A stretch of 57,864 nucleotides of DNA, from the NCBI GenBank assembly GCA_964579725.1, contig CAZOHG010000019.1, positions 1 through 57,864 on the forward strand, given 5' to 3'. The notes under the pieces were generated by a model that saw only the letters and a list, made by a program, of their open reading frames with translations, made no database searches and was not told the origin of the DNA. Each line of letters opens with the position of its first letter. Positions within the stretch are counted from its first letter, which is position 1. The position numbers were made by a program, and so were the translations under genes. Below, one piece after another: positions 7,677 through 16,920 of the stretch. The DNA is from CAZOHG01 sp964579725. Lineage in GTDB: Bacteria; Zhuqueibacterota; JdFR-76; BMS3Abin05.

Positions 7677-9470
7677 CTACAAATTGTACTTTTCGGCTTC
7701 CACCAAATGGTCCGCCAATCGGCGCCGAATGGCGGCTGTGTTAATGGGAGTGTATTTGGTGTAGCGCCGCAAGATTGTCAAATACGTGCGCAGGGTGTCA
7801 CCCTCGGCAATCAAAGGCATGGCCTGCTGTGCCGAGAAATTTACCCGATTCAGCGAGTCGTTCACGTAAGCGCGTACCAAATCGACGTACAGTGACACCG
7901 CATTTTCACCCTTGGCTTTGGCCATTTTTTTGACCCGATTCAAAGCACTCTCCATGGCGTACACCTCCATGGCAATATCGGCGACGTGTCCCAGGATTTC
8001 CTGCTCGTCACGAACTTTGTCCATGTATTTTTGAACAGCGCCACCCAAAATCAACAGGGCGATTTTCTTGGCGTTTTTCAGGATTCGGGTTTCTTCCGAC
8101 AAGAATGCTTCGCCGGGTTCTTCAGGCATGGAAAACCCCAAAATTTCGTCCATGAGGGCCTGGGCCTTTTGCAAAAGCGGAAGCTGCCCGCGGGTGGCGC
8201 GGCGGATGAGCATACCCGGAATGAGCAGACGATTGATTTCGTTGGTGCCCTCGAAAATTCGGTTAATTCGCGCATCGCGATAGGCGCGAGCCATCGGGTA
8301 TTCTTCCGAATATCCGTACCCGCCGTAAATCTGCACGCCTTCGTCCACCACGTAATCCAAGGCTTCGCTGGCAAACACCTTGTTAATGGAGCACTCCACA
8401 GCGTATTCCTCAATCCCGCGGAGGGTGATTTCCTCGAAATTGGGGGTGCCGGGTTTGGCGCTCTCCAAAATGGAATCAATGAGCCCGGACGTGCGGTAAA
8501 CCATCGATTCCGTCACCCAGGTGCGAATGGCCATTTCACCCAATTTATGTTTAATGAGCCCGAAATTAGCAATGGGCTGCCCGAATTGGTGGCGTTCTTT
8601 GGCATATTTGGCCGCATCGGTGGTGATTTTTTTCATTGCGCCCAACACCTCGGCGCCCAATTTAAACCGACCGATGTTGAGAACGTCCAGAGCAACCTTG
8701 TAGCCCTTCCCGATTTCGCCCAACACATTTTCAACCGGAATTTTGGCGTTGTCCAAAACCAACTCACCGGTGGACGAACCGTGGATGCCCATTTTCTCTT
8801 CTTCTTTGGCGAATTGAGCGCCTTCCGTTCCTTTTTCAATAATAAATGCCGTAAATTTATCGCCGTCCACTTTTCCAAACGTAATGTACACATCGGCCCA
8901 GCCGCCGTTGGTCAACCACATTTTCGTCCCATTCAAAATGTAGTACTTGCCGTCTTCGGACAAAATAGCCGTTGTTTTTGCGGAAAGAGCATCGGTCCCC
9001 GAGCCGGGTTCGGTTAGTGAATAGGAGGACACCCACTCGCCCGTCACAAATTTGGGCAGATATCTCTTTTTTTGTTCCGGCGTTCCGAAATACACAATGG
9101 GCAGGGTTCCAATCCCTGTGTGAGCCCCGAAGGTTACCGCCCAGGAGCCGGTTTTCCCCACCTTCTCGGCAACCAACATGCTGGAGGTTTTGTCCAGACC
9201 CAATCCGCCGTACTCTTCGGGAACGTCGACGCCTAACAGGCCGATTTCTCCGGCTTTTTGCAACAACCCAACGCTCAGTTCCTTCACCTTTTTCTCAATT
9301 TCGTCCGCCTTGGGCATGACTTCATTATCGACAAAATCCTCGGTTGTTTCGGCAATCATTCGGTGTTCGTCGGTAAAATCCTCCGGCGTGAACATTTCCT
9401 CAACGGGAATGTCCTCGTACAGAAAACTGCCACCGAGAACAAATTTTTCGGCTAATTTTGCTTCTTCCAT
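7677..9470 (-). CDS. fadE: Acyl-CoA dehydrogenase, long FadE type
   Basis: This 597-residue FAD enzyme catalyses the first step of beta-oxidation (acyl-CoA to trans-2-enoyl-CoA). The TEPGSGTDA FAD/substrate motif is near residue 150. The catalytic glutamate lies in RIFEGTNEINR near 400, and an extra C-terminal helical domain of about 170 residues takes it beyond the usual 380. This length matches the FadE-like enzymes of Bacillus rather than short mitochondrial-type ACADs. AGAGGTG precedes the ATG. It is the third gene after fadN and fadA, the same order as the Bacillus fadNAE operon, and is followed at once by a strong terminator. Chain-length preference cannot be read from sequence. Confidence 0.92.
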   Translation of the reverse strand: MEEAKLAEKFVLGGSFLYEDIPVEEMFTPEDFTDEHRMIAETTEDFVDNEVMPKADEIEKKVKELSVGLLQKAGEIGLLGVDVPEEYGGLGLDKTSSMLVAEKVGKTGSWAVTFGAHTGIGTLPIVYFGTPEQKKRYLPKFVTGEWVSSYSLTEPGSGTDALSAKTTAILSEDGKYYILNGTKMWLTNGGWADVYITFGKVDGDKFTAFIIEKGTEGAQFAKEEEKMGIHGSSTGELVLDNAKIPVENVLGEIGKGYKVALDVLNIGRFKLGAEVLGAMKKITTDAAKYAKERHQFGQPIANFGLIKHKLGEMAIRTWVTESMVYRTSGLIDSILESAKPGTPNFEEITLRGIEEYAVECSINKVFASEALDYVVDEGVQIYGGYGYSEEYPMARAYRDARINRIFEGTNEINRLLIPGMLIRRATRGQLPLLQKAQALMDEILGFSMPEEPGEAFLSEETRILKNAKKIALLILGGAVQKYMDKVRDEQEILGHVADIAMEVYAMESALNRVKKMAKAKGENAVSLYVDLVRAYVNDSLNRVNFSAQQAMPLIAEGDTLRTYLTILRRYTKYTPINTAAIRRRLADHLVEAEKYNL

Positions 9471-9550
9471 TTGGCACCTCTTTCTTTAATCGAATCTATG
9501 TTTAAGTGAGAGCGTGAAATAGTGACTCATCTTGATCTTTTAGAATTCAA

Positions 9551-9586
9551 AATCGAAAGCCCCCGCGGATTTTTCAAAACGGGGGC
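9551..9586 (-). terminator. Intrinsic terminator between fadA and fadE
   Basis: GCCCCCG (9559-9565) pairs with CGGGGGC (9580-9586) across a 14-nt loop. On the minus strand the stem is followed by TTTCGATTTT, and the plus strand also has a GATTTTT flank, so it could act in both directions. It lies only 7 nt after the fadA stop, inside an otherwise conserved operon order, so it may attenuate fadE or mark a separate fadE transcript. Confidence 0.65.
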
Positions 9587-9593
9587 GATTTTT

Positions 9594-10775
9594 CTATTCA
9601 ATGCGCTCAAAAATCCCGGCGGCACCCATACCGCCGCCAATGCACATGGTTACCAAACCGTAGCGGGCGTTTCGCCGTTTCATCTCGTGCAAAATTTGCA
9701 CCGTTAGTTTGGCACCCGTGCAGCCCAACGGGTGACCCAGGGCAATCGCACCGCCGTTCACATTCACTTTGTCTTTGTTTAGTCCCAATTGTTTGATGAC
9801 AGCCAGCGATTGCGAGGCGAAGGCCTCGTTTAACTCAATGAGGTCTATGTCGTCCAAACTCAAACCGGTTTTCTCCAGGACCTTCGGGATGGCTGCCGTG
9901 GGGCCCATGCCCATTATTTCAGGTTCCACACCGCCAACGGCAAACCCGACAAATCGAGCCATGGGTTTCAGACCCAATTCCTTGGCCTTTTTGCCGGACA
10001 TGAGCACAACGGCGGCGGCCCCGTCACTCATTTGGGAGGAATTGGCCGCCGTGACGCTCCCGCCGATTTTGAAAGCGGGGCGCAATTTGGCCATAATTTC
10101 CACTGACGTGTCGGCTCGGGGGCCCTCGTCCGTGTCAAAATAGACCTCTTTTTTGACAATTTTTCCGTTGGGACCCACCTGTTTTTCCTCAAATTTCAGG
10201 GGGACAATTTCTTCTTTGAATTTTCCCTCCTGAATCGCCTTGACGGCTTTCATATTGCTTTCGTAGGCAAATTGGTCCTGTTCTTCGCGGGAAATGTGGT
10301 ATTTTTCAGCCACGCGCTCAGCCGTGAGCCCCATAGCCAAATAGGACCCCGGCCAATTTCGGCTGAGGTAAGGATTGGGCCGAAATTTGTTGCCCGTCAT
10401 GGGCACCAGGCTCATGCTTTCGGTTCCGCCCGCAAAAACAACGTCGGCCATTCCCGCCATAATATGTTCGGCGCCCATTGCGATGGATTGAAGTCCCGAG
10501 GAACAGAAACGGTTAACGGTTGCGGCAGGCACGGTTACGGGAAATCCTGCCCGAAACAACGCCACGCGCGCCACATTCATGCCCTGTTCCGATTCCGGAA
10601 AGGCACATCCCATGAGCACATCGTCAATTTCCTCGGCTTTCAAGCCGGGTGTTCTTTTCAGAGCCTCTTGAATCACGGCGGCCGCCATTTCGTCGGGACG
10701 GAAATTTTTCAGCGTCCCCTTTTTGGCTTTTCCGACGGCCGTTCGAACACCAGTGACAATCACAGCATCTATCAT
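9594..10775 (-). CDS. fadA: Acetyl-CoA C-acyltransferase (3-ketoacyl-CoA thiolase)
   Basis: This 393-residue thiolase cleaves 3-ketoacyl-CoA with CoA to release acetyl-CoA. The nucleophilic Cys91 lies in NRFCSSGLQ, the catalytic His in ALGHPLGCTGA, and the second Cys in TMCIGGGMG near the C-terminus. I chose the ATG at 10775 because AGGAG lies 8 nt upstream and MIDAVIVTGVRTAVG is the usual thiolase N-terminus. It follows fadN by 68 nt. The operon context argues for degradative thiolase I rather than a biosynthetic acetoacetyl-CoA thiolase. Confidence 0.93.
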   Translation of the reverse strand: MIDAVIVTGVRTAVGKAKKGTLKNFRPDEMAAAVIQEALKRTPGLKAEEIDDVLMGCAFPESEQGMNVARVALFRAGFPVTVPAATVNRFCSSGLQSIAMGAEHIMAGMADVVFAGGTESMSLVPMTGNKFRPNPYLSRNWPGSYLAMGLTAERVAEKYHISREEQDQFAYESNMKAVKAIQEGKFKEEIVPLKFEEKQVGPNGKIVKKEVYFDTDEGPRADTSVEIMAKLRPAFKIGGSVTAANSSQMSDGAAAVVLMSGKKAKELGLKPMARFVGFAVGGVEPEIMGMGPTAAIPKVLEKTGLSLDDIDLIELNEAFASQSLAVIKQLGLNKDKVNVNGGAIALGHPLGCTGAKLTVQILHEMKRRNARYGLVTMCIGGGMGAAGIFERIE

Positions 10776-10843
10776 GTCTATTCTCCTTTTTTCAATTTCA
10801 TTTTTCGTCCTTGTCCGCGGAGCGGATTCCGGAGAATATTTCA

Positions 10844-13255
10844 TTAATTCCGCAGCGGTTTGCCGTACTTTAACATGTAGGCAATCCGATCCTGAGTTTT
10901 CTTTTCACCGCACAGACTCAGAAAAGCCTCCCGTTCCAAATCGAGGAAATACTGCTCGGGCAATTCTTGTGGTGCAGTAATATCGCCACCCGTCATAATG
11001 TAGGCCAGTTTTTCCCCGATGTGTTGATCGTAGGCGGAAATGTACCCGGCCTCTCGCATTTGATCCAGACCCAGCAAAATGGCGGAGAGTACGCCTTCAC
11101 CCACAGCAAGGATCTTTTCGGGCAACGGCTTTTTGTACCCTTGCATGGCCATGGCCAGTGCAGTATTTTTAGCATCCCCGATTTGGCGGTCCAAATTCAT
11201 GGAAATGTTGTCGTATTCTCGGAGGAAGCCCAGCTTTTTGGCTTCCATGGCACTGGTAGCCACTTTGGCTGTTCCAATGATTTGGAAGAGATTTTGAATG
11301 AACGGGAGCTGATCCACATCTTGCAATCCCTTGAAACGCTTCACCGTACGCAACGTCATTTCTTTGGTTCCACCTCCGGCCGGGATTACGCCCACCCCCA
11401 CTTCGACCAGGCCGATGTAGGTTTCCGCTGCCGCTTGCACCTTTGGCGCGTGGAGGGTCATTTCGCAACCGCCGCCCAACGTCATGCCAAAAGGAGCCAC
11501 CACCACAGGCTTTTCGGAATATTTCACCTGCATGTTGACGTTCTGGAACATTCGCACGGCGCGGTCCAATTCATCCCATTCTTCTTCCTGAGCCAACATT
11601 AAAATGAGCATTAAATTGGCTCCGGCGGAAAAATGTTTCCTCTGGTTGCCAATGACCAGTCCTTCGTAATTCTTTTCGACCTCTTTCACTGCGTAACTGA
11701 CCATTGACAAAATGCCTTCCCCAAGAGCATTCATTTTGGTGTGAAATTCCACCAGCGCAATCCCGTCCCCCAGGTCGTACATGGTGGCATCGGCATTGGA
11801 TTTAATAATGCGGTTTTCCTTGTCTTTTTCCAGGGAAAGGACAATCACGTCTTTGTCAAAGCGGACGGGTTTGTACGCCTTCGTGGCAAAATCGTAATAA
11901 TACAATGTGCCGTTTTCTTTTTTGTAGAAGGATTGAATTCCCGAGGCCAGCATGTCCTTTACCTTTTGAGGAACGGCCTTGCCTTCAGCTTCCATGCGTT
12001 TGACGGATTCTGCAACGCCTAAGGCATCCCAGGTTTCAAAGGGACCCAATTCCCAATTAAATCCCCATTTCATGGCGTTGTCCACATGCACAATGGAATC
12101 GGTAATTTCGGGGATTCGGTTGGCCGAGTAAATCAGCATGGCGCTGGCAGTTTCCCAGAAAAATTGTCCCGCTTTGTCCTTGGCATTGGCCACGGTTTTA
12201 ATCCGTTCTCGGACGTCCTCAATCTGCTTGGCCATTTCCAGCGCCCCGTACTTGGCTTTTTGGCGGGGTTCATATTCCATTTTTTCGGGGCGCAGTGCCA
12301 AAATTTCCTTTTTACCTTCGGGTGTTTTGACCTTCTTGTAAAAGCCCTGGCCGGTTTTGTCACCCAACCAGCGCTTTTCTACCATTTTCTTAATAAATTC
12401 CGGCACCTTAAAATATTCTCGCATTTCATCGTTTGGCGCCGCGTCGTAGAGGTTTTCGGCCACGTGCACCAAGGTGTCAATACCGACCAAATCCCCGGTG
12501 CGGAAGGTGGCACTCTTGGGTTTACCCGTGGCAGGCCCCGTAATGGCATCTACTTCTTCGATAGTGAGGCCATCCTTCAACATTTGGTGAATGGTAAACA
12601 TCATTCCGAAAACGCCCACTCGATTGGCGATGAAATTGGGGGTGTCGTTGCAGTACACAATTCCCTTGCCCAGAATCTTTTCCCCGAATTCCGCCATAAA
12701 GTGAACCAACTCCGGGTCCGTGTCCTTTGTCGGAATAATTTCCAACAAATGCATGTAGCGCGGTGGATTAAAAAAGTGCGTCCCAAGGAAATGTTTTTTG
12801 AATTCCGGGCTCATTCCTTCCGCAATTTGGGCAATGGAAATACCGGAAGTGTTCGAGGACACAATGGTGCCCGGCTTCCAATGTTCGGCCACCCGCTTCA
12901 TCAGCGATTGCTTAATGTCCAGTCGCTCCACAACCACTTCAATAATCCAATCCACTTCCGTCAGCCAATCGAGGTTGTCCTCGAAATTTCCGACCGTAAT
13001 CAAATCGGCCAATTCCGGCACAAAAAAGGCGGCCGGTTTTGCTTTCAGTGCATTTTTTAAACCTGTGGCCGCCAATTTGTTGCGAACCTCCGGACTTTCC
13101 AGTGTCAGCCCTTTGGCTTTTTCTTCGTCCGTTAATGCGTTGGGTACAATGTCCAATAGATAGGATGGAATTCCCGCATTTGCCAAATGGGCGGCAATTT
13201 GGGAACCCATCACGCCCGATCCCAACACGGCTACTTTCTTTATTTGATAACCCAT
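10844..13255 (-). CDS. fadN: 3-hydroxyacyl-CoA dehydrogenase / enoyl-CoA hydratase, FadN type
   Basis: This 803-residue bifunctional beta-oxidation protein has its domains in FadN order. The N-terminal NAD-binding 3-hydroxyacyl-CoA dehydrogenase (GSGVMGSQIAAHLANAG, residues 12-28; NTSGISIAQIA and FNPPRYMHLLEI follow) precedes a C-terminal crotonase domain containing NQRKHFSAGANL. This is the reverse of E. coli FadB. The protein hydrates enoyl-CoA and oxidises the 3-hydroxyacyl-CoA. GGAGAG sits 5 nt before the ATG. It is the first gene of fadN-fadA-fadE, and the region of about 595 nt upstream should hold its promoter. Confidence 0.93.
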   Translation of the reverse strand: MGYQIKKVAVLGSGVMGSQIAAHLANAGIPSYLLDIVPNALTDEEKAKGLTLESPEVRNKLAATGLKNALKAKPAAFFVPELADLITVGNFEDNLDWLTEVDWIIEVVVERLDIKQSLMKRVAEHWKPGTIVSSNTSGISIAQIAEGMSPEFKKHFLGTHFFNPPRYMHLLEIIPTKDTDPELVHFMAEFGEKILGKGIVYCNDTPNFIANRVGVFGMMFTIHQMLKDGLTIEEVDAITGPATGKPKSATFRTGDLVGIDTLVHVAENLYDAAPNDEMREYFKVPEFIKKMVEKRWLGDKTGQGFYKKVKTPEGKKEILALRPEKMEYEPRQKAKYGALEMAKQIEDVRERIKTVANAKDKAGQFFWETASAMLIYSANRIPEITDSIVHVDNAMKWGFNWELGPFETWDALGVAESVKRMEAEGKAVPQKVKDMLASGIQSFYKKENGTLYYYDFATKAYKPVRFDKDVIVLSLEKDKENRIIKSNADATMYDLGDGIALVEFHTKMNALGEGILSMVSYAVKEVEKNYEGLVIGNQRKHFSAGANLMLILMLAQEEEWDELDRAVRMFQNVNMQVKYSEKPVVVAPFGMTLGGGCEMTLHAPKVQAAAETYIGLVEVGVGVIPAGGGTKEMTLRTVKRFKGLQDVDQLPFIQNLFQIIGTAKVATSAMEAKKLGFLREYDNISMNLDRQIGDAKNTALAMAMQGYKKPLPEKILAVGEGVLSAILLGLDQMREAGYISAYDQHIGEKLAYIMTGGDITAPQELPEQYFLDLEREAFLSLCGEKKTQDRIAYMLKYGKPLRN

Positions 13256-13850
13256 GATTGCTCTCCAAATTAATTTATGTTCGTAATTTCAACGCTGACT
13301 TTTTCAACAACTCCACGACCGGCTGAATGGGGTGTTCCTTCCTCAAAAACAGGGATACCGAAAAATCGATCTAAAAATGAATCGGAAAAATAGGGCTCCC
13401 ACACAGCCGTGTCAACGTGACGTTTTAACCCGGGATCGTTCCGCGTTGTGTAGACAAAATTCGGACGTTCGGGAGGTTACGTGGGATGAAGGACAAGCGG
13501 CATATCCATCACCTCCCTTCTGCAGAAAATGGGGCATTGATTTTGATCTATTAAAAAGGAACTGAAGATGTTCACATGAAATCTCCATCCAATAATACAT
13601 TTTAATTTTACTAATTTTTTTTGATTGAAACAAGAGAAAAATCAAAAGTTTCTGGAAATTAATATTTTTCGTTCTTTGACCCTTTTTACCCAAAACTCCG
13701 TTCGAAAAGCTTTTTACCGGGCAGGCGAAAACGCTCGAAATGTCCAAACCGAAGTCCGTTTCTAAAGCCCCCCCTACCTGAGAAAAGATTCTTCCTGTGC
13801 GGCGGCACCGATTTCCGAAAGGCGCTTGGGCTTTCGACAAGAATCCCGAA
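13256..13850. other. Long intergenic region upstream of fadN
   Basis: This is 595 nt between nnrE and fadN. Open frames on both strands (for example 13412-13987 minus and 13332-13565 plus) have no convincing ribosome sites, low-quality composition and no recognisable motif, so I do not call a gene. The middle (about 13560-13680) is clearly AT-rich. The region must contain the fadN promoter and any fatty-acid-responsive operator, but I cannot point to a specific site. Confidence 0.55.
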
Positions 13851-14657
13851 CTAAAAAATTCGGAGAATGGAACTTGCGGAAAAAATAGGGCGCAGGTCAA
13901 AATTAAGCCGCCTGGCGTAAAGAGCAGGCGGCACACCAATGTCGCCAAGGAAAAGTTTTCCCACAAAGCGGCGAGCTTCGGGAACAAGCAGTCCCGTTTT
14001 GGGTAAAGCCAGCGTCAGGGTGGCGTCCGCGCGAACCACTGCACCCGAAGCGGCGCCAGTAGTGGCGTTGAGTCCCGAGGGAACATCCAGCGAAAGCTTC
14101 GGAACGGCAGTTTGATTGGCAAGCTCGACGTATTTTTTCGCCCGGTCAGTTAGCTCTCCTCTAAGACTGTAGCCGACAAGGCCGTCCAAAAGCAGAGCAA
14201 ATTTTTCTATTTTTTCAGATGGCGCTTCGTGCGTCAGAGGAACCCCCATTTTTTTAAGAATTTTCATTTGGTGTGCCGGAACGCCTGAAAATTTTTCCTC
14301 CGGTGCTGAAAGCCAGACCACCACGTTCGCGCCTGCGTTTGCCAGATTTCTGGCCGCTACAAGCGCCCCACCGCCGTTGCCGCCGCGTCCAGCTAAAATC
14401 AAAACATTTCTGTCAGCGGCCTGACCGCCCAAAAAGAGTCGCCGTGCCGCTTCAGCCAAATGACGTCCCGCATTCTCCATCATTTGCAAAAGTGAAATCC
14501 CGAAATCCTCTACCATGGCTCGATCCACTTCAACCATTTGAGAGACCGTGAGGGCCGGAAGCGGAAAGGGATTCCATGGAAAAGGAGGAGATTCTTTTTC
14601 GTTCGATTGAAAAAATCTCTCGGTAGAATTCGTCACATCTTGACCTTTAATCTTCAC
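13851..14657 (-). CDS. nnrE: NAD(P)H-hydrate epimerase (YjeF N-terminal domain)
   Basis: This protein of up to 268 residues matches the YjeF_N domain, which interconverts the R and S forms of damaged NAD(P)HX for repair. Visible segments are VDRAMVEDFGISLLQMMENAGRHLAE (from about residue 44), ILAGRGGNGGGALVAARNLA, LLLDGLVGYSLRG and SLDVPSGLNATTG, the last being the metal and substrate loop. The partner dehydratase domain (NnrD) found fused in many bacteria is absent, so repair would need a separate protein. The first codon is GTG at 14657. An internal GTG at 14636 with AAAGG 7 nt upstream is an equally good start. An intrinsic terminator upstream implies its own promoter. Confidence 0.88.
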   Translation of the reverse strand: MKIKGQDVTNSTERFFQSNEKESPPFPWNPFPLPALTVSQMVEVDRAMVEDFGISLLQMMENAGRHLAEAARRLFLGGQAADRNVLILAGRGGNGGGALVAARNLANAGANVVVWLSAPEEKFSGVPAHQMKILKKMGVPLTHEAPSEKIEKFALLLDGLVGYSLRGELTDRAKKYVELANQTAVPKLSLDVPSGLNATTGAASGAVVRADATLTLALPKTGLLVPEARRFVGKLFLGDIGVPPALYARRLNFDLRPIFSASSILRIF

Positions 14658-14699
14658 CCTCTTGGTACCGTCGAAAGAAACGCCGATTTTTTACTGAGC

Positions 14700-14731
14700 A
14701 AAAAAATTGCCCCTGAAATCAGGCAGGGGCA
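14700..14731 (-). terminator. Intrinsic terminator after the parvulin gene
   Basis: TGCCCCTG (14708-14715) and CAGGGGCA (14724-14731) form an 8-bp stem with an 8-nt loop. On the minus strand the stem is followed by A and then seven T. It lies 71 nt after the isomerase stop and just before nnrE, so it separates the two transcripts. Confidence 0.85.
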
Positions 14732-14801
14732 CAAACATTTTTTCCCAAAGGAAGGACCTCTGACGCGCCACTGATTTCGTGGGGCCAAAATGTCCTCGAT
14801 T

Positions 14802-15332
14802 TTATTTTAGGCGCTTAATAATGTGGTAACCCAATTTCGTGTGCACAATTCCGGAAATTTGACCAGGTTTCAATTGAAGGACCGCGTTTTCAAATTCCGG
14901 CAGCAAATCCCCGCGTTGAAAATATCCCAAATCGCCGCCGTTATCCTTGCTGGGATCGATGGAATATTTGCGGGCCAAATCTTCAAACTTGGCACCGGCT
15001 TTGAGCTCCGCCAAAACCTTTTCTGCCGTTGCGCGGTCCCTTACCAAAATGTGCGCTGCGTGCAATTTGAAACCCGCCACTTTGGTCTGGTCTGTTGTGA
15101 GGGACGGCATCCACATCCAGCCGGTGATTTCTACCTTGGCCCAATTGCCCTGTGTTTTCAGAACGGTAAGGCGCGTTCCGGCGCTAAGGCGCCCCAAAAT
15201 TTTGCCCTTCGGAGCCAGCCGAATGTTTTCGTGCAAGGGTTTCACGTAGTACGTCTTTTTCGTCTGAGCCTGCAAAGACACCGTCGCCAACAGCACCCCA
15301 AAAACCGCCAAAACAATCGCCACACGCTTCAT
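14802..15332 (-). CDS. Secreted SH3-parvulin peptidyl-prolyl isomerase
   Basis: This 176-residue protein begins with a Sec signal (residues 1-22, ending SLQAQ). It continues with a bacterial SH3-like domain (about 25-80, NIRLAPKGKILGRLSAGTRL...WAKVEITGWM) and ends in a PpiC/parvulin rotamase domain (about 92-176, with HILV, KYSIDPSKDNGGDLGYF and KLGYHIIKR). It would act as a periplasmic folding catalyst. The SH3-parvulin pairing is less usual than the NIMA/SurA forms. GGAGG precedes the ATG at 7 nt. It lies 21 nt after the PfkB kinase gene and ends at its own terminator, so it may be the last gene of the glucuronokinase-GalU-PfkB transcript. Confidence 0.85.
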   Translation of the reverse strand: MKRVAIVLAVFGVLLATVSLQAQTKKTYYVKPLHENIRLAPKGKILGRLSAGTRLTVLKTQGNWAKVEITGWMWMPSLTTDQTKVAGFKLHAAHILVRDRATAEKVLAELKAGAKFEDLARKYSIDPSKDNGGDLGYFQRGDLLPEFENAVLQLKPGQISGIVHTKLGYHIIKRLK

Positions 15333-15353
15333 TCCTGAACCTCCGCTTTCTTT

Positions 15354-16358
15354 CTATTCTTGTATTTCCTCTTTTTCAAAAAACACACTGTTTCTTTCAC
15401 GCAAAAATCGCAAAGTAGTTTCCAGATTGGGAATTCCCTCCCGACCACCGGGACGCGTACATTTGAGGGCTGCCACAGCGTTGGAAAAGGCCAAAATTTT
15501 CGGCAGATTCCACTCCCGAATCAACCCAAAAATGAAAGCACCGTGGAAAACATCCCCTGCTCCTGTGGTGTCCACCACCGAAACAGAAAACGCCGGGAAG
15601 TGAAAAAAGCCGCTGGAATCGATTCCGGCCGAGCCCTTTTCGCCTAACGTAACCACCACCGTGGAGGGTCCCCGCGCGCGAATGGCCGCAAGGGCCTTTT
15701 TCAAGGACGATTTCGGGGCAAATTGCCGCAGAAAATTTTCAGACGCCACAAAATAATCCACTATTTCGAAAAGGGATTCCATTTCGTCGCGCACACTTCC
15801 CACGTCAACGACAATTTTCCCGCCGCGGGATTTTACAAATCGTGCAGCGGGAATTTCCCAGTCGGGAAACCGGCCGTCCAAATGCAAATAGGGCGTGTTC
15901 TCCAAAACGTCCGTGTTCATTTCCTCCCACCTGGGCGGCTGCCAGTGCGTGCGATTTAAAACGATGCTGCGGTGACCATTTTCCGTATTCACCCAGACGA
16001 ACGCTTGAGGGGTTCGCACAGAAGCCCTTATTTGCAAAGCGGAAATGTCCACCCCTTCGCGGCGAAATTCTTCCCGGACAAACCGTCCTTCTCGATCGTC
16101 CCCCACCCGTCCTACAAAGGCCACTTTGGCGCCCAATCGGGCCAGCGTCACCATGGCCGTGGCCACGGGACCACCGCCCTGTTCCGAATAGCCGATTGCC
16201 TCTGTTTTTTCATTCTCTCCCGGGTAGCGGTCGAGCAGGCAAATGTAATCGAAGGCACAATGCCCCATCCCAACACAATCGAATGAAGCGGCCTCTGAAA
16301 TCCCTTTTACTTCTTTTGACACCTTTTTAAATCTCGCTAAAATAGTTGGTTGTGACAA
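15354..16358 (-). CDS. PfkB-family (ribokinase-like) carbohydrate kinase
   Basis: This protein of up to 334 residues has the PfkB fold. An N-terminal GGGPVATAMVTLARLG motif binds sugar, GRVGDDREG follows, VVVTLGEKGSAGI lies in the nucleotide region, and the catalytic DTTGAGDVFHGAF carries the anion hole and the base Asp. The substrate is not readable; sugars, nucleosides or sugar phosphates are possible. The frame begins with TTG at 16358. The conserved domain starts about 28 residues later, so the true start is uncertain and could be the internal GTG at 16322. It lies downstream of the GalU-linked unknown gene by 85 nt. Confidence 0.85.
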   Translation of the reverse strand: MSQPTILARFKKVSKEVKGISEAASFDCVGMGHCAFDYICLLDRYPGENEKTEAIGYSEQGGGPVATAMVTLARLGAKVAFVGRVGDDREGRFVREEFRREGVDISALQIRASVRTPQAFVWVNTENGHRSIVLNRTHWQPPRWEEMNTDVLENTPYLHLDGRFPDWEIPAARFVKSRGGKIVVDVGSVRDEMESLFEIVDYFVASENFLRQFAPKSSLKKALAAIRARGPSTVVVTLGEKGSAGIDSSGFFHFPAFSVSVVDTTGAGDVFHGAFIFGLIREWNLPKILAFSNAVAALKCTRPGGREGIPNLETTLRFLRERNSVFFEKEEIQE

Positions 16359-16443
16359 AGCTGCTCACGCCAAAGAGTTGGGCTGAAAATGAAAGTCTTA
16401 CCAATTCGAATTCGGATTTCGTGCGGCAGCAAAAAGTCCCCCT

Positions 16444-16920
16444 TTATTCATTCGGAGCGTGCACACTCTTACGCACTCGGTTCAACAGTTGGTCAAAAGT
16501 TTCAATAATCGGGTCCAGGTCACGGCTTAAATCGGGCGAAACCGCCCCGTAGCGGATCATCTTTTGAGCCGTTTTGTCGGCTAAAATCGACCCAAAATAG
16601 CTAACGGTGCCCTTCAGGAGATTGGACAGCTTCTCCCGTTCCACGGGAAGATTGAATGTTTGCCTGGCGACCGCAATCGTTTTTCGTATTTGGGCGAAAA
16701 CACGCCGCACGTCCGCGATTTGTTCGGGATTGAGGTCGTTTTCAACGACAGCCAAAATCCCCCCGCCGGTGCCTCCTGCCAACAATGGTTCGATTTCGTC
16801 CAGCCGTTCTTCCAAAAGACGAAGTGCCACGCCCAAACTGCGCTTCTGCGCTGGATTTAGCCGCTCCGGCTCCAAATCTTCCACATTTTTGTTCGGCTGT
16901 GTGCGCGGAGCAGGTTTCAC
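16444..16920 (-). CDS. Uncharacterised helical protein coupled to GalU
   Basis: This is a 158-residue protein I do not recognise. It is predicted soluble and mostly helical: a Pro/Asn-rich start, then NPAQKRSLGVALRLLEERLDEIEPLL, a glycine-rich break (AGGTGGGILAV) and heptad-like helices to the end. It has no cysteine, signal or membrane segment. The GTG start overlaps the galU stop by 4 nt (GTGA), so translation is coupled, which is the main evidence that it is real. It might regulate or bind the uridylyltransferase, but that is speculation from position only. Confidence 0.65.
   Translation of the reverse strand: MKPAPRTQPNKNVEDLEPERLNPAQKRSLGVALRLLEERLDEIEPLLAGGTGGGILAVVENDLNPEQIADVRRVFAQIRKTIAVARQTFNLPVEREKLSNLLKGTVSYFGSILADKTAQKMIRYGAVSPDLSRDLDPIIETFDQLLNRVRKSVHAPNE

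Noticed and set aside
7986..9017. Long plus-strand open frame antisense to fadE
   Set aside because: Antisense shadow of a conserved enzyme; no start signal and no family resemblance.
13907..13932. Perfect 8-bp inverted repeat GCCGCCTG/CAGGCGGC
   Set aside because: Lies inside the nnrE coding end and has no T-tract; probably chance.
13412..13987. Minus-strand open frame in the fadN upstream region, overlapping the nnrE 3' end
   Set aside because: No ribosome site, no recognisable motif, and it would overlap nnrE in another frame.
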